The notes under the pieces are model-generated. The model made no database searches. It was not told the DNA's origin and saw nothing but the letters and a program-made list of their open reading frames with translations. Below, piece after piece: positions 53,735 to 63,635 of a stretch of 64,000 nucleotides of DNA. The position numbers were made by a program, and so were the translations under genes. The stretch comes from Bradyrhizobium diazoefficiens (lineage in GTDB: Bacteria > Pseudomonadota > Alphaproteobacteria > Rhizobiales > Xanthobacteraceae), in contig NZ_CP067041.1 in the NCBI RefSeq assembly GCF_016599855.1, forward strand, positions 1,736,001 to 1,800,000, written 5' to 3'. Position 1 is the stretch's first letter, and each line of letters opens with the position of its first letter.

Positions 53735-56563
53735 ATGGATGATCTGTTGCGGGAGTTTTTGACGGAGACCAGCGAGAGCCTGGACACGGTCGACAATCAG
53801 CTGGTGAAGTTCGAGCAGGAGCCGAACAACGCCAAGATCCTGGATAACATCTTCCGCCTGGTCCACACCATCAAGGGCACCTGCGGCTTCCTGGGGTTAC
53901 CGCGGCTTGAAGCGCTGGCGCATGCCGGCGAGACCTTGATGGGCAAGTTCCGCGACGGCATGCCGGTGACGGCGGCCGCGGTGACGGTGATCCTGGCCTC
54001 GATCGACCGCATCAAGGAGATTCTGGCCGGGCTGGAGGCGACCGAAGCCGAGCCCGAGGGCAACGACCGCGATCTCATCGACAAGCTGGAAGCGATGGTC
54101 GAGCAGGGCATGGCGGTCATGTCAGCGTCGGCTTCGCCGATCGCGTCCGGCGCAACTGCTCACGTCACCGACGCCCCGCCGCTGGTGCCGGAAGCGCCGG
54201 TTGCCGTTGAAGCCAAGGCTGCTCCGGTCAAGGAGATGACCACGGGGTCGCTGATCGACCAGACCCTGGAGCGCCCGTTGCGTCCGGGCGAGGTCTCGCT
54301 CGACGAGCTCGAGCGTGCCTTCCGCGAGACCGCGATCGAGGCGCCCGCGCCGGTTGCCAAGATTGAGGTGAAGGCCGAGCCCGCAGCTGAAGCGCCGGCT
54401 CCTGCTTCGAAGGAAGCCAATAAGGAAGCGGCAAAGCCTGCCAAGGAGAAGGCCGCGCCGAAGAAGTCGATGGCCGACGAGGCCATGGGCGAAGGCGACC
54501 GCGTCGCCAACCAGTCGATCCGCGTCAACGTGGATACGCTGGAGCATTTGATGACCATGGTCTCCGAGCTGGTCTTGACCCGCAACCAGCTCTTGGAGAT
54601 CTCAAGGCGCAACGAGGACACCGAGTTCAAGGTGCCGCTGCAGCGCCTCTCCAACGTCACCGCCGAGCTGCAGGAAGGCGTCATGAAGACGCGCATGCAG
54701 CCGATCGGCAATGCGTGGCAGAAGCTGCCCCGCATCGTCCGCGACCTCTCCAGCGAGCTCGGCAAGCAGATCGAATTGGAGATGCACGGCGCCGACACCG
54801 AGCTCGACCGCCAGGTGCTCGATCTGATCAAGGACCCGCTCACCCACATGGTGCGCAACTCCGCCGACCATGGCCTGGAGACCCCGGCCGAGCGGCTCGC
54901 CTCCGGCAAGGGCGAGCAGGGCACCATTCGCCTGTCCGCCTATCACGAGGGCGGCCACATCATCATCTGCATCGCCGACAACGGCCGTGGCCTCAACACC
55001 GAGAAGATCAAGGCCAAGGCGATCTCGAGCGGTCTCGTCACCGAGGCCGAGCTGGAGAAGATGAGCGAAGCCCAGATTCACAAGTTCATCTTCGCGCCCG
55101 GCTTCTCCACCGCGGCCGCCATCACCTCGGTCTCGGGCCGCGGCGTCGGCATGGACGTGGTCCGCACCAATATCGACCAGATCGGCGGCACCATCGACAT
55201 CAAGAGCGTGGCCGGCGAGGGCTCCTCGGTCACCATCAAGATCCCGCTGACCTTGGCGATCGTCTCCGCCCTGATTGTCGAAGCCGCCGGCGACCGCTTT
55301 GCCATCCCGCAGCTCTCGGTGGTCGAGCTGGTCCGGGCCCGCGCCAACTCCGAGCACCGCATCGAGCGCATCAAGGACACCGCGGTGCTCAGGTTGCGCA
55401 ACAAGCTGTTGCCGCTGATCCATCTCAAGAAGCTGCTCAAGATCGACGACGGCGCGGCCTCAGATCCCGAGAACGGCTTCATCGTGGTCACGCAAGTCGG
55501 CAGCCAGACCTTTGGCATCGTGGTCGACGGCGTGTTCCACACCGAAGAGATCGTGGTCAAGCCGATGTCGACCAAGCTGCGTCACATCGACATGTTCTCG
55601 GGCAACACCATCCTGGGTGATGGCGCGGTGATCATGATCATCGATCCCAACGGCATCGCCAAGGCGTTAGGGGCCGCCGGCTCCTCGGCCCATGACATGG
55701 CCGACGACAATGCCGCCCTCCACATCGGAAGCGGCGAGCAGACCACCTCGCTGCTCGTGTTCCGCGCCGGCACCTCGCAGCCCAAGGCGGTTCCGCTCGG
55801 GCTCGTCACCCGCCTCGAAGAGCTCCCGGCCGACAAGATCGAGCTCTCGAACGGCCGCTACATGGTGCAATACCGCGAGCAGCTGATGCCGCTGGTGGCG
55901 ATGGACGGCGTCAGTGTCGCCACCCAGGGCGCCCAGCCGATCCTGGTGTTCGCCGATGACGGCCGCTCCATGGGCCTCGTCGTCGACGAGATCATCGACA
56001 TCGTCGAGGAGCGGCTCAACATCGAGGTCGGCGGCTCGGCTAGCGGCATCCTCGGCTCGGCCGTGATCAAGAGCCAGGCCACCGAGGTGATCGACGTCGG
56101 TCACTTCCTGCCGATGGCGTTCGCCGACTGGTTCACCCGCAAGGAGATGAAGCCCTCGATGCACGCGCAGTCGGTGCTGTTGGTCGACGATAGCGCCTTC
56201 TTCCGCAACATGCTGGCGCCCGTGCTCAAGGCCGCCGGCTACCGCGTCCGCACCGCGCCGACCGCGCAGGAGGGCTTGGCGGCGCTGCGCGCCCAGAGCT
56301 TCGACGTGGTCCTGACCGACATCGAGATGCCCGACATGAACGGGTTCGAGTTCGCCGAGACTATCCGCTCCGACAGCAATCTCGGCGCGATGCCGATCAT
56401 CGGCCTGTCGGCGCTGGTGTCGCCGGCGGCGATCGAGCGCGGCCGGCAGGCCGGCTTCCACGACTATGTCGCCAAGTTCGACCGTCCCGGCCTGATCGCG
56501 GCGCTGAAGGAACAGACCGCGGGCGCCGCCGGCGCCTCCGAGCTGAGCCGCGCGGCGGCCTAA
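53735..56563 (+). CDS. cheA: chemotaxis hybrid histidine kinase CheA with two CheW-like domains and a receiver
   Basis: The 942-aa protein has an HPt domain with His44 in RLVHTIKGTCGFLG (about 1-105), an Ala/Pro/Lys linker and a dimerisation region. The HATPase has HMVRNSADHGLE, DNGRGLNTEKI and GRGVGMDVV. A CheW domain is around 510-645 and a second CheW-like stretch around 670-800. A C-terminal receiver (about 810-930) has VLLVDDSAFFRN and VVLTDIEMPDMNG. The double CheW with a receiver is unusual for CheA and fits the non-flagellar alternative branch. It leads the cheA-W-Y-B-R operon. Confidence 0.93.
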   Translation: MDDLLREFLTETSESLDTVDNQLVKFEQEPNNAKILDNIFRLVHTIKGTCGFLGLPRLEALAHAGETLMGKFRDGMPVTAAAVTVILASIDRIKEILAGLEATEAEPEGNDRDLIDKLEAMVEQGMAVMSASASPIASGATAHVTDAPPLVPEAPVAVEAKAAPVKEMTTGSLIDQTLERPLRPGEVSLDELERAFRETAIEAPAPVAKIEVKAEPAAEAPAPASKEANKEAAKPAKEKAAPKKSMADEAMGEGDRVANQSIRVNVDTLEHLMTMVSELVLTRNQLLEISRRNEDTEFKVPLQRLSNVTAELQEGVMKTRMQPIGNAWQKLPRIVRDLSSELGKQIELEMHGADTELDRQVLDLIKDPLTHMVRNSADHGLETPAERLASGKGEQGTIRLSAYHEGGHIIICIADNGRGLNTEKIKAKAISSGLVTEAELEKMSEAQIHKFIFAPGFSTAAAITSVSGRGVGMDVVRTNIDQIGGTIDIKSVAGEGSSVTIKIPLTLAIVSALIVEAAGDRFAIPQLSVVELVRARANSEHRIERIKDTAVLRLRNKLLPLIHLKKLLKIDDGAASDPENGFIVVTQVGSQTFGIVVDGVFHTEEIVVKPMSTKLRHIDMFSGNTILGDGAVIMIIDPNGIAKALGAAGSSAHDMADDNAALHIGSGEQTTSLLVFRAGTSQPKAVPLGLVTRLEELPADKIELSNGRYMVQYREQLMPLVAMDGVSVATQGAQPILVFADDGRSMGLVVDEIIDIVEERLNIEVGGSASGILGSAVIKSQATEVIDVGHFLPMAFADWFTRKEMKPSMHAQSVLLVDDSAFFRNMLAPVLKAAGYRVRTAPTAQEGLAALRAQSFDVVLTDIEMPDMNGFEFAETIRSDSNLGAMPIIGLSALVSPAAIERGRQAGFHDYVAKFDRPGLIAALKEQTAGAAGASELSRAAA

Positions 56564-56575
56564 GGAGATACGCAG

Positions 56576-57046
56576 ATGAGCAAGAAGATGCAGTCCGGCG
56601 AAGGCGCCATGGTCGAATACGTCACCGCGATGATCGGCGGCCAGCTGTTCGGCCTGCCGATCTCGCGCGTCCAGGACGTGTTCATGCCCGAGCGCGTCAC
56701 CCGCGTGCCCTTGTCCTCGCGCGAGATCGCGGGCGTGCTCAACCTGCGCGGCCGCATCGTCACCGTGGTCGACATGCGCGCCCGGCTCGGCCTGCCCAAG
56801 CCCGAGGACGGCAGGACCGCGATGGCGGTCGGGGTCGACCTGCGCGGCGAATCCTATGGCCTCTTGATCGACCAGATCGGCGAGGTGCTGCGCCTTGCCG
56901 AGGACGGCAAGGAAGACAACCCCGTCAACCTCGACCCCCGCATGGCCAAGCTCGCCGGCGGCGTCCACCGCCTCGACGGACAGCTCATGGTCGTCCTCGA
57001 CGTCGATCGCGTCCTCGAGCTCGCGCCCGAGATGATGGCGGCCTGA
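56576..57046 (+). CDS. cheW: chemotaxis adaptor CheW
   Basis: The 156-aa protein is a single CheW domain: EYVTAMIGGQLFGLPISRVQ, VPLSSREIAGVLNLRGRIVT and VDMRARLGL. AAGGAG lies before the start. It links CheA to receptors. It lies 12 bp after cheA. Confidence 0.93.
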   Translation: MSKKMQSGEGAMVEYVTAMIGGQLFGLPISRVQDVFMPERVTRVPLSSREIAGVLNLRGRIVTVVDMRARLGLPKPEDGRTAMAVGVDLRGESYGLLIDQIGEVLRLAEDGKEDNPVNLDPRMAKLAGGVHRLDGQLMVVLDVDRVLELAPEMMAA

Positions 57047-57118
57047 TACGGCGGCACCGCCGCCGACGTACTTGCAATTGGAAGTGTCCCCGCAACGGGA
57101 CAGGAAGCAGAGGTTCAC

Positions 57119-57484
57119 ATGCGAACTTGTCTCGTCGTTGATGATTCCAGCGTCATCCGCAAGGTTGCGCGCCGGATCCTGGAAGGCCTCGACTTCCAGA
57201 TTCTCGAAGCCGAGGATGGTGAGAAGGCGCTCGAGGCCTGCAAGCGCGGATTGCCCGACGCCGTGCTGCTCGATTGGAACATGCCGGTCATGGATGGCTA
57301 CGAGTTCCTCGGCCATCTCAGGCGCATGCCCGGCGGCGACCAGCCCAAGGTCGTGTTCTGCACCACCGAGAACGATGTTGCGCATATCGCGCGTGCTCTG
57401 CACGCCGGTGCCAACGAGTACATCATGAAGCCGTTCGACAAGGACATCGTGACAGCGAAGTTCCAGGAAGTCGGCCTGATCTGA
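57119..57484 (+). CDS. cheY: chemotaxis response regulator CheY
   Basis: The 121-aa receiver has TCLVVDDSSVIRKVARRIL, phospho-acceptor Asp in AVLLDWNMPVMDG, Thr in FCTTEND and Lys in IMKPFDK. It has no output domain. It lies between cheW and cheB in the same operon. Confidence 0.93.
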   Translation: MRTCLVVDDSSVIRKVARRILEGLDFQILEAEDGEKALEACKRGLPDAVLLDWNMPVMDGYEFLGHLRRMPGGDQPKVVFCTTENDVAHIARALHAGANEYIMKPFDKDIVTAKFQEVGLI

Positions 57485-57558
57485 GCGAACGCCCGGGGGC
57501 TGACGGATCCTTCGGCGATTGTTTTCAACTGAACCGTTCCAGTCTGAGTTGGTGAGTA

Positions 57559-58743
57559 ATGAGTGTTGCGTTCGCAGGCAATTCGACCACGGGCTCGTCG
57601 CGTGAAGCCGGGCCGCTGCGGGTGATGATCGTCGACGACTCCGTCGTCATACGCGGTCTGATCTCGCGCTGGATCGGAGCCGAGCACGATATGGAAGTCG
57701 CGGCCTCGCTGCGCACCGGCCTCGAAGCGGTCAACCGGATCGAACGCATCAATCCCGAGGTTGCCGTGCTCGACATCGAAATGCCCGAGCTCGACGGCAT
57801 CTCGGCGCTGCCGCAACTGCTGGCGAAGAAGCGCGATCTCGTCATCATCATGGCTTCGACGCTGACCCGCCGCAACGCGGAGATCAGTTTCAAGGCGCTG
57901 TCGCTCGGCGCCGCCGACTACATTCCGAAACCGGAATCGACGCGCGAGACATCCGCCGCGGACGTCTTCCATCACGATCTGATCCAGAAAATCCGCCACC
58001 TCGGTGCGAGACTGCGCCGTAAGCCGGCCGTGGCGAGCCCGCCGCTGGCGCCCGCGAGCCCTGCTGCGCGTGCGCCAGCCGTTGTGCGGCCCGCATCGGC
58101 TCCGGCCGTGCATGCGCCGACGTCGGGTTCGCTCTCGACGCGTCCGTTCTCGACCCAGACGCCGAAGGTGCTGCTAATCGGCTCCTCAACCGGCGGCCCG
58201 CAGGCACTGATGGCACTCGTCACCGAGCTCGGCCCGGTGATCGACCGCTTCCCGGTGCTGATCACCCAGCACATGCCGCCGACCTTCACCACCATTCTCG
58301 CCGAGCATCTGGCACGCTCGAGCCGCAAGCCGGCAGCCGAGGCGGTCGACGGCGAGCCGGTGAAGCCCGGCCGCATCTACCTCGCGCCCGGCGGCAAACA
58401 CATGCGCGTCGTGCGCAGCGGCGCGGATGTCGCGATCGCGCTCGACGATGGTCCGGCGGTCAATTTCTGCAAGCCCGCGGTCGATCCGCTCTTCACTTCC
58501 GCCATCGACATCTGGCACGGCGGCATCCTTTGCGTGATCCTGACCGGGATGGGTTCTGACGGCATGCGCGGCGGCAAGGACATCGTCGCCGCCGGCGGCA
58601 GCGTGATTGCGCAGGATGAAGCCTCCAGCGTAGTGTGGGGCATGCCCGGTGCGGCCGCGAATGCCGGCATCTGCGCGGCAATCCTCCCGCTGAACCAGAT
58701 CGGCGCCAAGGTCAACCGCCTGTTCGCGGGAGACCGCTCGTGA
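57559..58743 (+). CDS. cheB: chemotaxis glutamate methylesterase CheB
   Basis: The 394-aa protein has an N-terminal receiver (about 17-140; Asp in [13 protein letters not shown]), a Pro/Ala linker, and the methylesterase domain with catalytic Ser in [13 protein letters not shown], His in QHMPPTFT and Asp in GMGSDGMRG. It removes methyl groups from receptors. The stop overlaps the cheR start (GTGA). Confidence 0.95.
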   Translation: MSVAFAGNSTTGSSREAGPLRVMIVDDSVVIRGLISRWIGAEHDMEVAASLRTGLEAVNRIERINPEVAVLDIEMPELDGISALPQLLAKKRDLVIIMASTLTRRNAEISFKALSLGAADYIPKPESTRETSAADVFHHDLIQKIRHLGARLRRKPAVASPPLAPASPAARAPAVVRPASAPAVHAPTSGSLSTRPFSTQTPKVLLIGSSTGGPQALMALVTELGPVIDRFPVLITQHMPPTFTTILAEHLARSSRKPAAEAVDGEPVKPGRIYLAPGGKHMRVVRSGADVAIALDDGPAVNFCKPAVDPLFTSAIDIWHGGILCVILTGMGSDGMRGGKDIVAAGGSVIAQDEASSVVWGMPGAAANAGICAAILPLNQIGAKVNRLFAGDRS

Positions 58744-59612
58744 CGCCCGCGGACTACGACTATCTGCGCAAGTTCCTGAAGGAGCGCTCCGGTCTCGATC
58801 TCTCGCCCGACAAGCAATACCTGGTCGAGAGCCGATTGCTGCCCCTGGCCCGCAAGGCGAGCCTGCCTGGCATCCCCGATCTCGTTCTCAAGATCAGGCA
58901 CGGCGATGGCCGGCTTGCGACCGACGTGGTCGAGGCGATGACCACCAACGAGACGTTCTTCTTCCGCGACAAGATCCCGTTCGATCATTTGCGCGACAGC
59001 ATCATGCCCGGCCTGATCCAGGCGCGCGCCGCGCGCAAGTCGCTGCGGATCTGGTCGGCGGCTTCGTCGACGGGGCAGGAGCCCTATTCGATCGCGATGT
59101 GCCTGAAGGAGATGGGCGCTTCGCTCGCCGGCTGGCGCATCGAGATCGTCGCCAGCGACCTGTCGCAGGAGGTGCTGGAGAAATCCAGGGCCGGCATCTA
59201 CAGCCAGTTCGAGGTGCAGCGCGGCCTGCCGATCCAGTTCCTGATGAAATACTTCACGCAACTTAGCGACGTCTGGCAGCTCAACGCCGATGTCCGCGCG
59301 ATGGTGCAGTTCCGCCAGCTCAATTTGTTGCAGGACTTCTCTCATCTCGGCACGTTCGACGTCATCTTCTGCCGTAACGTGTTGATCTATTTCGACCAGG
59401 ACACCAAGGCCGTGATCTTCGAGCGCATGGCGAAGGGCCTGGAAGCCGACGGCGCGTTGTTGCTTGGGGCGGCCGAATCCGTTGTCGGCATCACCGATGC
59501 GTTCCGCCCGGTCTCCGACCGCCGCGGCCTCTACCAGCTCAATCCGGCGCGCTCCGGCCGGGCGATGGGCGGACTGATGCCGCAACCGCTGAAGGTCGCC
59601 GCGGCAAGGTGA
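58740..59612 (+). CDS. cheR: chemotaxis methyltransferase CheR
   Basis: The 290-aa protein has an N-terminal helical domain ([18 protein letters not shown]) and SAM-dependent domain motifs [17 protein letters not shown] and [16 protein letters not shown] 58740 is the start, overlapping cheB's TGA. An upstream frame to 58635 is not conserved. It methylates receptors, opposing CheB. Confidence 0.94.
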   Translation: MTPADYDYLRKFLKERSGLDLSPDKQYLVESRLLPLARKASLPGIPDLVLKIRHGDGRLATDVVEAMTTNETFFFRDKIPFDHLRDSIMPGLIQARAARKSLRIWSAASSTGQEPYSIAMCLKEMGASLAGWRIEIVASDLSQEVLEKSRAGIYSQFEVQRGLPIQFLMKYFTQLSDVWQLNADVRAMVQFRQLNLLQDFSHLGTFDVIFCRNVLIYFDQDTKAVIFERMAKGLEADGALLLGAAESVVGITDAFRPVSDRRGLYQLNPARSGRAMGGLMPQPLKVAAAR

Positions 59613-59622
59613 CTTCTCCTCG

Positions 59623-59898
59623 TCATTCCAGGGCCGCGCGTAAAGTGATCGTTGCTGCCGGCGCCGCCGTGCCGGGGACCGTCGTCCCGGGGACTGTCGT
59701 CCCGGGGACTGTCGTCCCGGGAGGAGAGGGATCGCAACTCCGCCGCGGCATCAGCGCGTAGGCCGTGGTGCCGACCGCGATCGTGCCCATCACCAGCAGC
59801 GCGACATGGCCCGAGCGCTTCACCGGCTCGCGCGGTGCCGGCGGCACGGCAGCGGGCCTGCGCTTGCCGAAATCCTTTGAGGGAGGCTTGGCGGCCAT
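59623..59898 (-). CDS. small membrane protein with PGTTV repeats
   Basis: The 91-aa protein has a basic N-terminus, one hydrophobic helix (VALLVMGTIAVGTTAYALM, about 32-50) and then a periplasmic tail with three PGTTV repeats and a Cys. The repeats come from a 15-bp DNA tandem array. The function is unknown; it may anchor a short extracytoplasmic tail. The next gene on this strand is the DUF350-like protein. Confidence 0.7.
   Translation of the reverse strand: MAAKPPSKDFGKRRPAAVPPAPREPVKRSGHVALLVMGTIAVGTTAYALMPRRSCDPSPPGTTVPGTTVPGTTVPGTAAPAATITLRAALE
59674..59718. repeat. 15-bp tandem repeat, three units
   Basis: Units at 59674-59688, 59689-59703 and 59704-59718 share GGGGAC(T/C)GTCGTCCC. 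A partial fourth follows. They encode the PGTTV repeats of the membrane protein. Confidence 0.85.
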
Positions 59899-59899
59899 A

Positions 59900-60235
59900 T
59901 CAGTAGATCATGCAGGCGGCGTTCAACAGGCCTGCGGCGAGGGAGGACAGGCCGAGCCAGATTGCAGGCGCCAGCTCGCCGGCGGCGATCCGCCCTGACA
60001 GGTTCGGCAGCGGGATTTTCGCGATGTAGAACACGGCGATTTGCACGATCAGCGCGACGAAAGCCCAGATCAGGCAGTCCAGCACGTTGGCCGAATGCGC
60101 GATCGCGCTGAACAGCGGCGCCACGAAACCGAGCAGGCTGAGGCCGAGCGCAATCGCAGCCGCTGGATCGTTGTCGCGAATGAGCTGGAATTCGTTGTGC
60201 GGCGTCATCCGGGTGTAGACGAACAGATACGCCAC
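59900..60235 (-). CDS. DUF350-family membrane protein
   Basis: The 111-aa reading from GTG 60235 has YLFVYTRMTPHNEFQLIRDN, AAAIALGLSLLGFVAPLFSA and LNAACMIY, four hydrophobic segments of the DUF350 (YjfL-like) family. Family members begin earlier with LPAFLVYF; the same frame is open upstream to about 60280 (CTG…LPAFLVYFCTGLIAI), but no ATG or TTG is there. The true start is either an unusual codon or lies behind a sequence error or frameshift. Confidence 0.78.
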   Translation of the reverse strand: MAYLFVYTRMTPHNEFQLIRDNDPAAAIALGLSLLGFVAPLFSAIAHSANVLDCLIWAFVALIVQIAVFYIAKIPLPNLSGRIAAGELAPAIWLGLSSLAAGLLNAACMIY

Positions 60236-60384
60236 TATCGCAATCAGCCCGGTGCAGAAATAGACCAGGAAGGCGGGCAGGCCGGCCCGGGATGCAGGAT
60301 CATCGTTCCCCCATCATGCAGCGATCATTCGTCGGCGGGGGAAGGATAGCGGTTCAAACCTTAAGCTTCGGGTGAAGCAACCCC

Positions 60385-60416
60385 CCAAAAACAAAACCCC
60401 GCCATTTGCGGCGGGG
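60385..60416 (-). terminator. factor-independent terminator of ctrA
   Basis: On the minus strand CCCCGCC pairs with GGCGGGG around a 6-nt loop (60397-60416), followed by TTTTGTTTTT. It lies about 50 bp beyond the ctrA stop. Confidence 0.8.
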
Positions 60417-60465
60417 TCGAGGCTGGGAGGAGCGAGCCCGAAAGAGGCGCGCGACGTAAACCAAA

Positions 60466-61167
60466 TCAGGCGGGGATGCGCTCTTCGTGCTCGTGCGGCT
60501 CGCGCAGCACGTAGCCACGGCCCCACACGGTCTCAATGAAGTTGCGGCCTTCGGAGGCGTTGGCGAGCTTCTTGCGCAGCTTGCAGATGAAGACGTCGAT
60601 GATCTTCAGCTCGGGCTCGTCCATGCCGCCATAGAGGTGGTTGAGGAACATTTCCTTCGTGAGGGTCGTGCCCTTGCGGAGCGAGAGCAGCTCCAGCATC
60701 TGATATTCCTTGCCGGTCAGGTGCACGCGCTGGCCGCCGACCTCCACCGTCTTGGTGTCGAGGTTGACGACGAGGTCGCCGGTCTGAATGACCGACTGGG
60801 CGTGACCCTTCGAGCGGCGCACGATCGCGTGGATGCGGGCAACCAACTCGTCTTTATGGAAGGGTTTGGTCATGTAGTCGTCGGCGCCGACGCCGAGACC
60901 TTTGACCTTGTCCTCGATGCCGGCGAGGCCGGAGAGGATCAGGATCGGTGTCTTGATCTTGGAGACCCGAAGCTGCTTGAGCACGTCGTAGCCGGACATG
61001 TCGGGCAGGTTGAGGTCGAGAAGGATAATGTCGTAATCGTATAATTTACCGAGATCGACGCCTTCTTCCCCCAAATCGGTCGTGTAGACGTTGAAGCTCT
61101 CAGACTTCAGCATCAGCTCGATCGACTGCGCGACGGCGCTGTCATCTTCAATCAGCAAAACGCGCAT
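60466..61167 (-). CDS. ctrA: cell-cycle response regulator CtrA
   Basis: The 233-aa OmpR-family protein reads [20 protein letters not shown], with phospho-acceptor Asp51 in [20 protein letters not shown], Lys in TKPFHKDEL and the DNA-binding winged helix with [20 protein letters not shown]. It matches CtrA of alphaproteobacteria along its whole length. The ATG at 61167 begins this conserved start. CtrA is phosphorylated via ChpT (gene at 52885) and controls cell division and motility. The upstream region is rich in GANTC sites and has TTAACCAT. Confidence 0.95.
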   Translation of the reverse strand: MRVLLIEDDSAVAQSIELMLKSESFNVYTTDLGEEGVDLGKLYDYDIILLDLNLPDMSGYDVLKQLRVSKIKTPILILSGLAGIEDKVKGLGVGADDYMTKPFHKDELVARIHAIVRRSKGHAQSVIQTGDLVVNLDTKTVEVGGQRVHLTGKEYQMLELLSLRKGTTLTKEMFLNHLYGGMDEPELKIIDVFICKLRKKLANASEGRNFIETVWGRGYVLREPHEHEERIPA

Positions 61168-61246
61168 GCCAGTTCCCCATAGTCGCCGCTCCTGGGCGTC
61201 AGGTCGGCCGCATTCGCGGCACTCAACAAAACGCCTTTGAACAACT

Positions 61247-61415
61247 GATTCGGATCCTGACAACAGATGGTTAACAAATCCTGATTCTGGAACGCAAGTC
61301 CCCCGGTGCAATTTTTGTCGAATCGCCCTAAGGTATTGCGTGCGAAGCAGCTTTCGTTATCCGGCTCCATTCAAGCTCCACTTTAAGAGACGGGCCTAAC
61401 CGACTCCCGCGACTC
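61247..61415 (-). promoter_or_regulatory. ctrA control region: five GANTC sites and a TTAACCAT motif
   Basis: GANTC, the CcrM methylation site, occurs at 61247, 61283, 61320, 61402 and 61411. TTAACCAT (61274-61267 on the minus strand) is a CtrA half-site, consistent with methylation- and self-controlled ctrA transcription as known in Caulobacter. Confidence 0.6.
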
Positions 61416-61583
61416 AGCCTTCTTCTGAAGGGGAGCCACGCTCAGTCACAAAGACAGTGACGCAATGATTAACGATGCGGGTAAACACGGAGTTAAGCGC
61501 CGTTCAGAAATGTGGCGAAACTTAAGAGCTCGTCGTGCAGGTCCAATCATGAAGGCGCGTGCCGTCCATATGAAGGCTGCTCT

Positions 61584-62909
61584 ATGAAGGCTCTTGCGGA
61601 ACAGATCGGCGATATCGACGGCGTCAATATTTACGGCCGTGTGGTCGGCGTTCGCGGCCTGATGGTCGAGGTGGCCGGACCCATTCATGCGATGTCAGTC
61701 GGCGCGCGGCTCGTGATCGAGACCGGCGCCAACCGTTCCATTCCCTGCGAGGTGATCGGTTTCTCCGGCAACAACGCGGTCGTGATGCCGTTCGCTGGCC
61801 TCGATGGCGTGCGTCGCGGCTGCAAGGCTGTGATCGCCAATGCCGCCAATCAGGTGCGGCCGTCGTCGGCCTGGCTCGGCCGCGTCGTCAATGCGCTGGG
61901 CGAGCCGATCGACGGCAAGGGGCCGTTGCCGCAGGGCGCCTCGCCGATGCCGTATCGCAATTCGCCGCCGCCGGCGCATTCGCGCAAGCGCGTCGGGGCG
62001 CCGCTCGATCTCGGCGTGCGTGCGATGAACACCTTCCTCACCTGCTGCCGTGGCCAGCGCATGGGCATCTTCGCAGGCTCCGGCGTCGGCAAGTCGGTGC
62101 TGCTGTCGATGCTCGCGCGCAACGTCGATGCCGCGGTCAGTGTCATCGGGCTGATCGGCGAACGCGGCCGCGAGGTGCAGGAATTCTTGCAGGACGACCT
62201 CGGCGAGGAGGGCTTGGCGCGCTCCGTCGTGGTGGTCGCGACCTCCGACGAGCCGGCTTTGATGCGGCGGCAGGCGGCCTATCTGACGCTCGCCGTCGCC
62301 GAATATTTTCGCGACGAGGGCCAGGACGTTCTCTGCCTGATGGATTCGGTGACGCGCTTCGCCATGGCCCAGCGCGAGATCGGCCTGTCCGCCGGCGAGC
62401 CGCCGACCGCCAAAGGTTATACGCCGACCGTCTTCACCGAACTGCCGAAGCTGTTGGAGCGCGCCGGTCCGGGCCTGGGAGAGGGCGCCATCACCGCGAT
62501 CTTCACGGTGCTGGTCGATGGCGACGATCACAACGAGCCGATCGCGGACGCCGTCCGCGGTATCCTCGACGGCCATATCGTGATGCAGCGTTCGATCGCG
62601 GAGCGCGGCCGCTACCCCGCCATCAACATTCTCAAATCGGTTTCGCGCACCATGCCGAAATCGGCCGATCCGCAGTTCTGGCCGACCATCCAGAAGGCGC
62701 GGGCGGTGATGGCGACCTACGCCGACATGGAGGAACTGATCCGGCTCGGCGCCTACCGGGCCGGCTCCAGCACCGAGGTCGACGAGGCGATCCGGCTGCA
62801 CGAGCCGCTGGAGGCCTTCCTGCGCCAGCGCAAGGACGAAAATGCATCACTTGCCGACGGCTACCGCCAGTTGGCGCAAATCCTCGGTAATTTGGAAACG
62901 GAACGCTAA
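61584..62909 (+). CDS. fliI: flagellar export ATPase FliI
   Basis: The 441-aa protein has an F1-type core: Walker [53 protein letters not shown] and [20 protein letters not shown]. It powers flagellar protein export. It is divergent from ctrA with a 416-bp shared control region. ATG 61584 starts the conserved N-terminus; the longer frame from 61512 is not needed. Confidence 0.94.
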   Translation: MKALAEQIGDIDGVNIYGRVVGVRGLMVEVAGPIHAMSVGARLVIETGANRSIPCEVIGFSGNNAVVMPFAGLDGVRRGCKAVIANAANQVRPSSAWLGRVVNALGEPIDGKGPLPQGASPMPYRNSPPPAHSRKRVGAPLDLGVRAMNTFLTCCRGQRMGIFAGSGVGKSVLLSMLARNVDAAVSVIGLIGERGREVQEFLQDDLGEEGLARSVVVVATSDEPALMRRQAAYLTLAVAEYFRDEGQDVLCLMDSVTRFAMAQREIGLSAGEPPTAKGYTPTVFTELPKLLERAGPGLGEGAITAIFTVLVDGDDHNEPIADAVRGILDGHIVMQRSIAERGRYPAINILKSVSRTMPKSADPQFWPTIQKARAVMATYADMEELIRLGAYRAGSSTEVDEAIRLHEPLEAFLRQRKDENASLADGYRQLAQILGNLETER

Positions 62910-63030
62910 CTTTGTCCCGTCATCATCCCGTCTCACAGAGTAGCAGAGCCGGTCTCGGCCCCAATCGGGCCTGTGGGGAGACTGGTGCCGTCCCACGTGC
63001 AGCTAAGGGACTTCTGGGGAGTACGAGTCG

Positions 63031-63450
63031 ATGAAGTCACGTGATACCCTCATCCGCCTGAAGAAGTTTCAGGTCGACGAGAAGCGCCGCCGGGTCGCCC
63101 AGATCGAGTCCATGATCGCCGACTTCCAGCGGATGTCGACGGACCTGGATCGCGAGATCCAGACCGAACAAGACCGTGCCGGGATCAACGATCCCGCACA
63201 TTTCGCCTATCCGACCTATGCCAAGGCCGCCATCCAGCGCCGCGAGAACCTGACCCGCTCGGCTGACGAGCTGAAGGGCCAGCTCGAGGAGGCCAAGGCC
63301 GCGCTCGGCGAGGCTTTCGAGGAGCTGAAGAAGGTCGAGCTCCTGGATGAGCGCGACCAGGCCCGCGAGCGCGCCGAGGAAAACGCCCGCGAGCAGGCCG
63401 ATCTCGACAGCATCGGCTTGATGCGCTCGCGCATCGGCGCGGTCGCCTGA
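63031..63450 (+). CDS. fliJ: flagellar export chaperone FliJ
   Basis: The 139-aa highly charged helical protein reads LIRLKKFQVDEKRRRVAQIE, continues SMIADFQRMSTDLDREIQTE and ends with a long Glu/Lys/Arg coiled coil. It is the FliJ family, found directly after fliI here with 121 bp between them. It supports the FliI ATPase complex. Confidence 0.9.
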   Translation: MKSRDTLIRLKKFQVDEKRRRVAQIESMIADFQRMSTDLDREIQTEQDRAGINDPAHFAYPTYAKAAIQRRENLTRSADELKGQLEEAKAALGEAFEELKKVELLDERDQARERAEENAREQADLDSIGLMRSRIGAVA

Positions 63451-63491
63451 ACGCGCCGCCAGCGGTCAAAACCGTCTGACAAATTTGCGAG

Positions 63492-63517
63492 CCCGGACCC
63501 GCAAGGTCCGGGTTTTT
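63492..63517 (+). terminator. factor-independent terminator after fliJ
   Basis: CCCGGACC (63492-63499) pairs with GGTCCGGG (63505-63512) around CGCAA, followed by TTTTT. Confidence 0.85.
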
Positions 63518-63635
63518 GCATGCGCTGTCCACAGCGTGGCGCGCCGCCTCTTGGTGACGGGCTTGGCTGCGCGCTATGGTAGCGGAGTGCAGGGGTCCGC
63601 GCGGATGCGGCGGAGCTTGCGCCTTGGGGGGCTGA

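Noticed and set aside
55667..57403. 578-codon frame antisense to cheA, cheW and cheY
   Set aside because: His/Asp/Gly-rich shadow typical of high-G+C coding DNA, with no motif and spanning three real genes.
59674..59718. Short regular repeats as a possible CRISPR array
   Set aside because: Units are contiguous 15-mers without spacers and encode protein repeats.
61467..61497. TTAA-spaced pairs before fliI as full CtrA boxes
   Set aside because: The spacing is 8 rather than 7 and one half-site is GTAA, so the match is too weak to list as a feature.
61695..62801. 368-codon frame antisense to fliI
   Set aside because: Shadow frame; fliI is complete and conserved.
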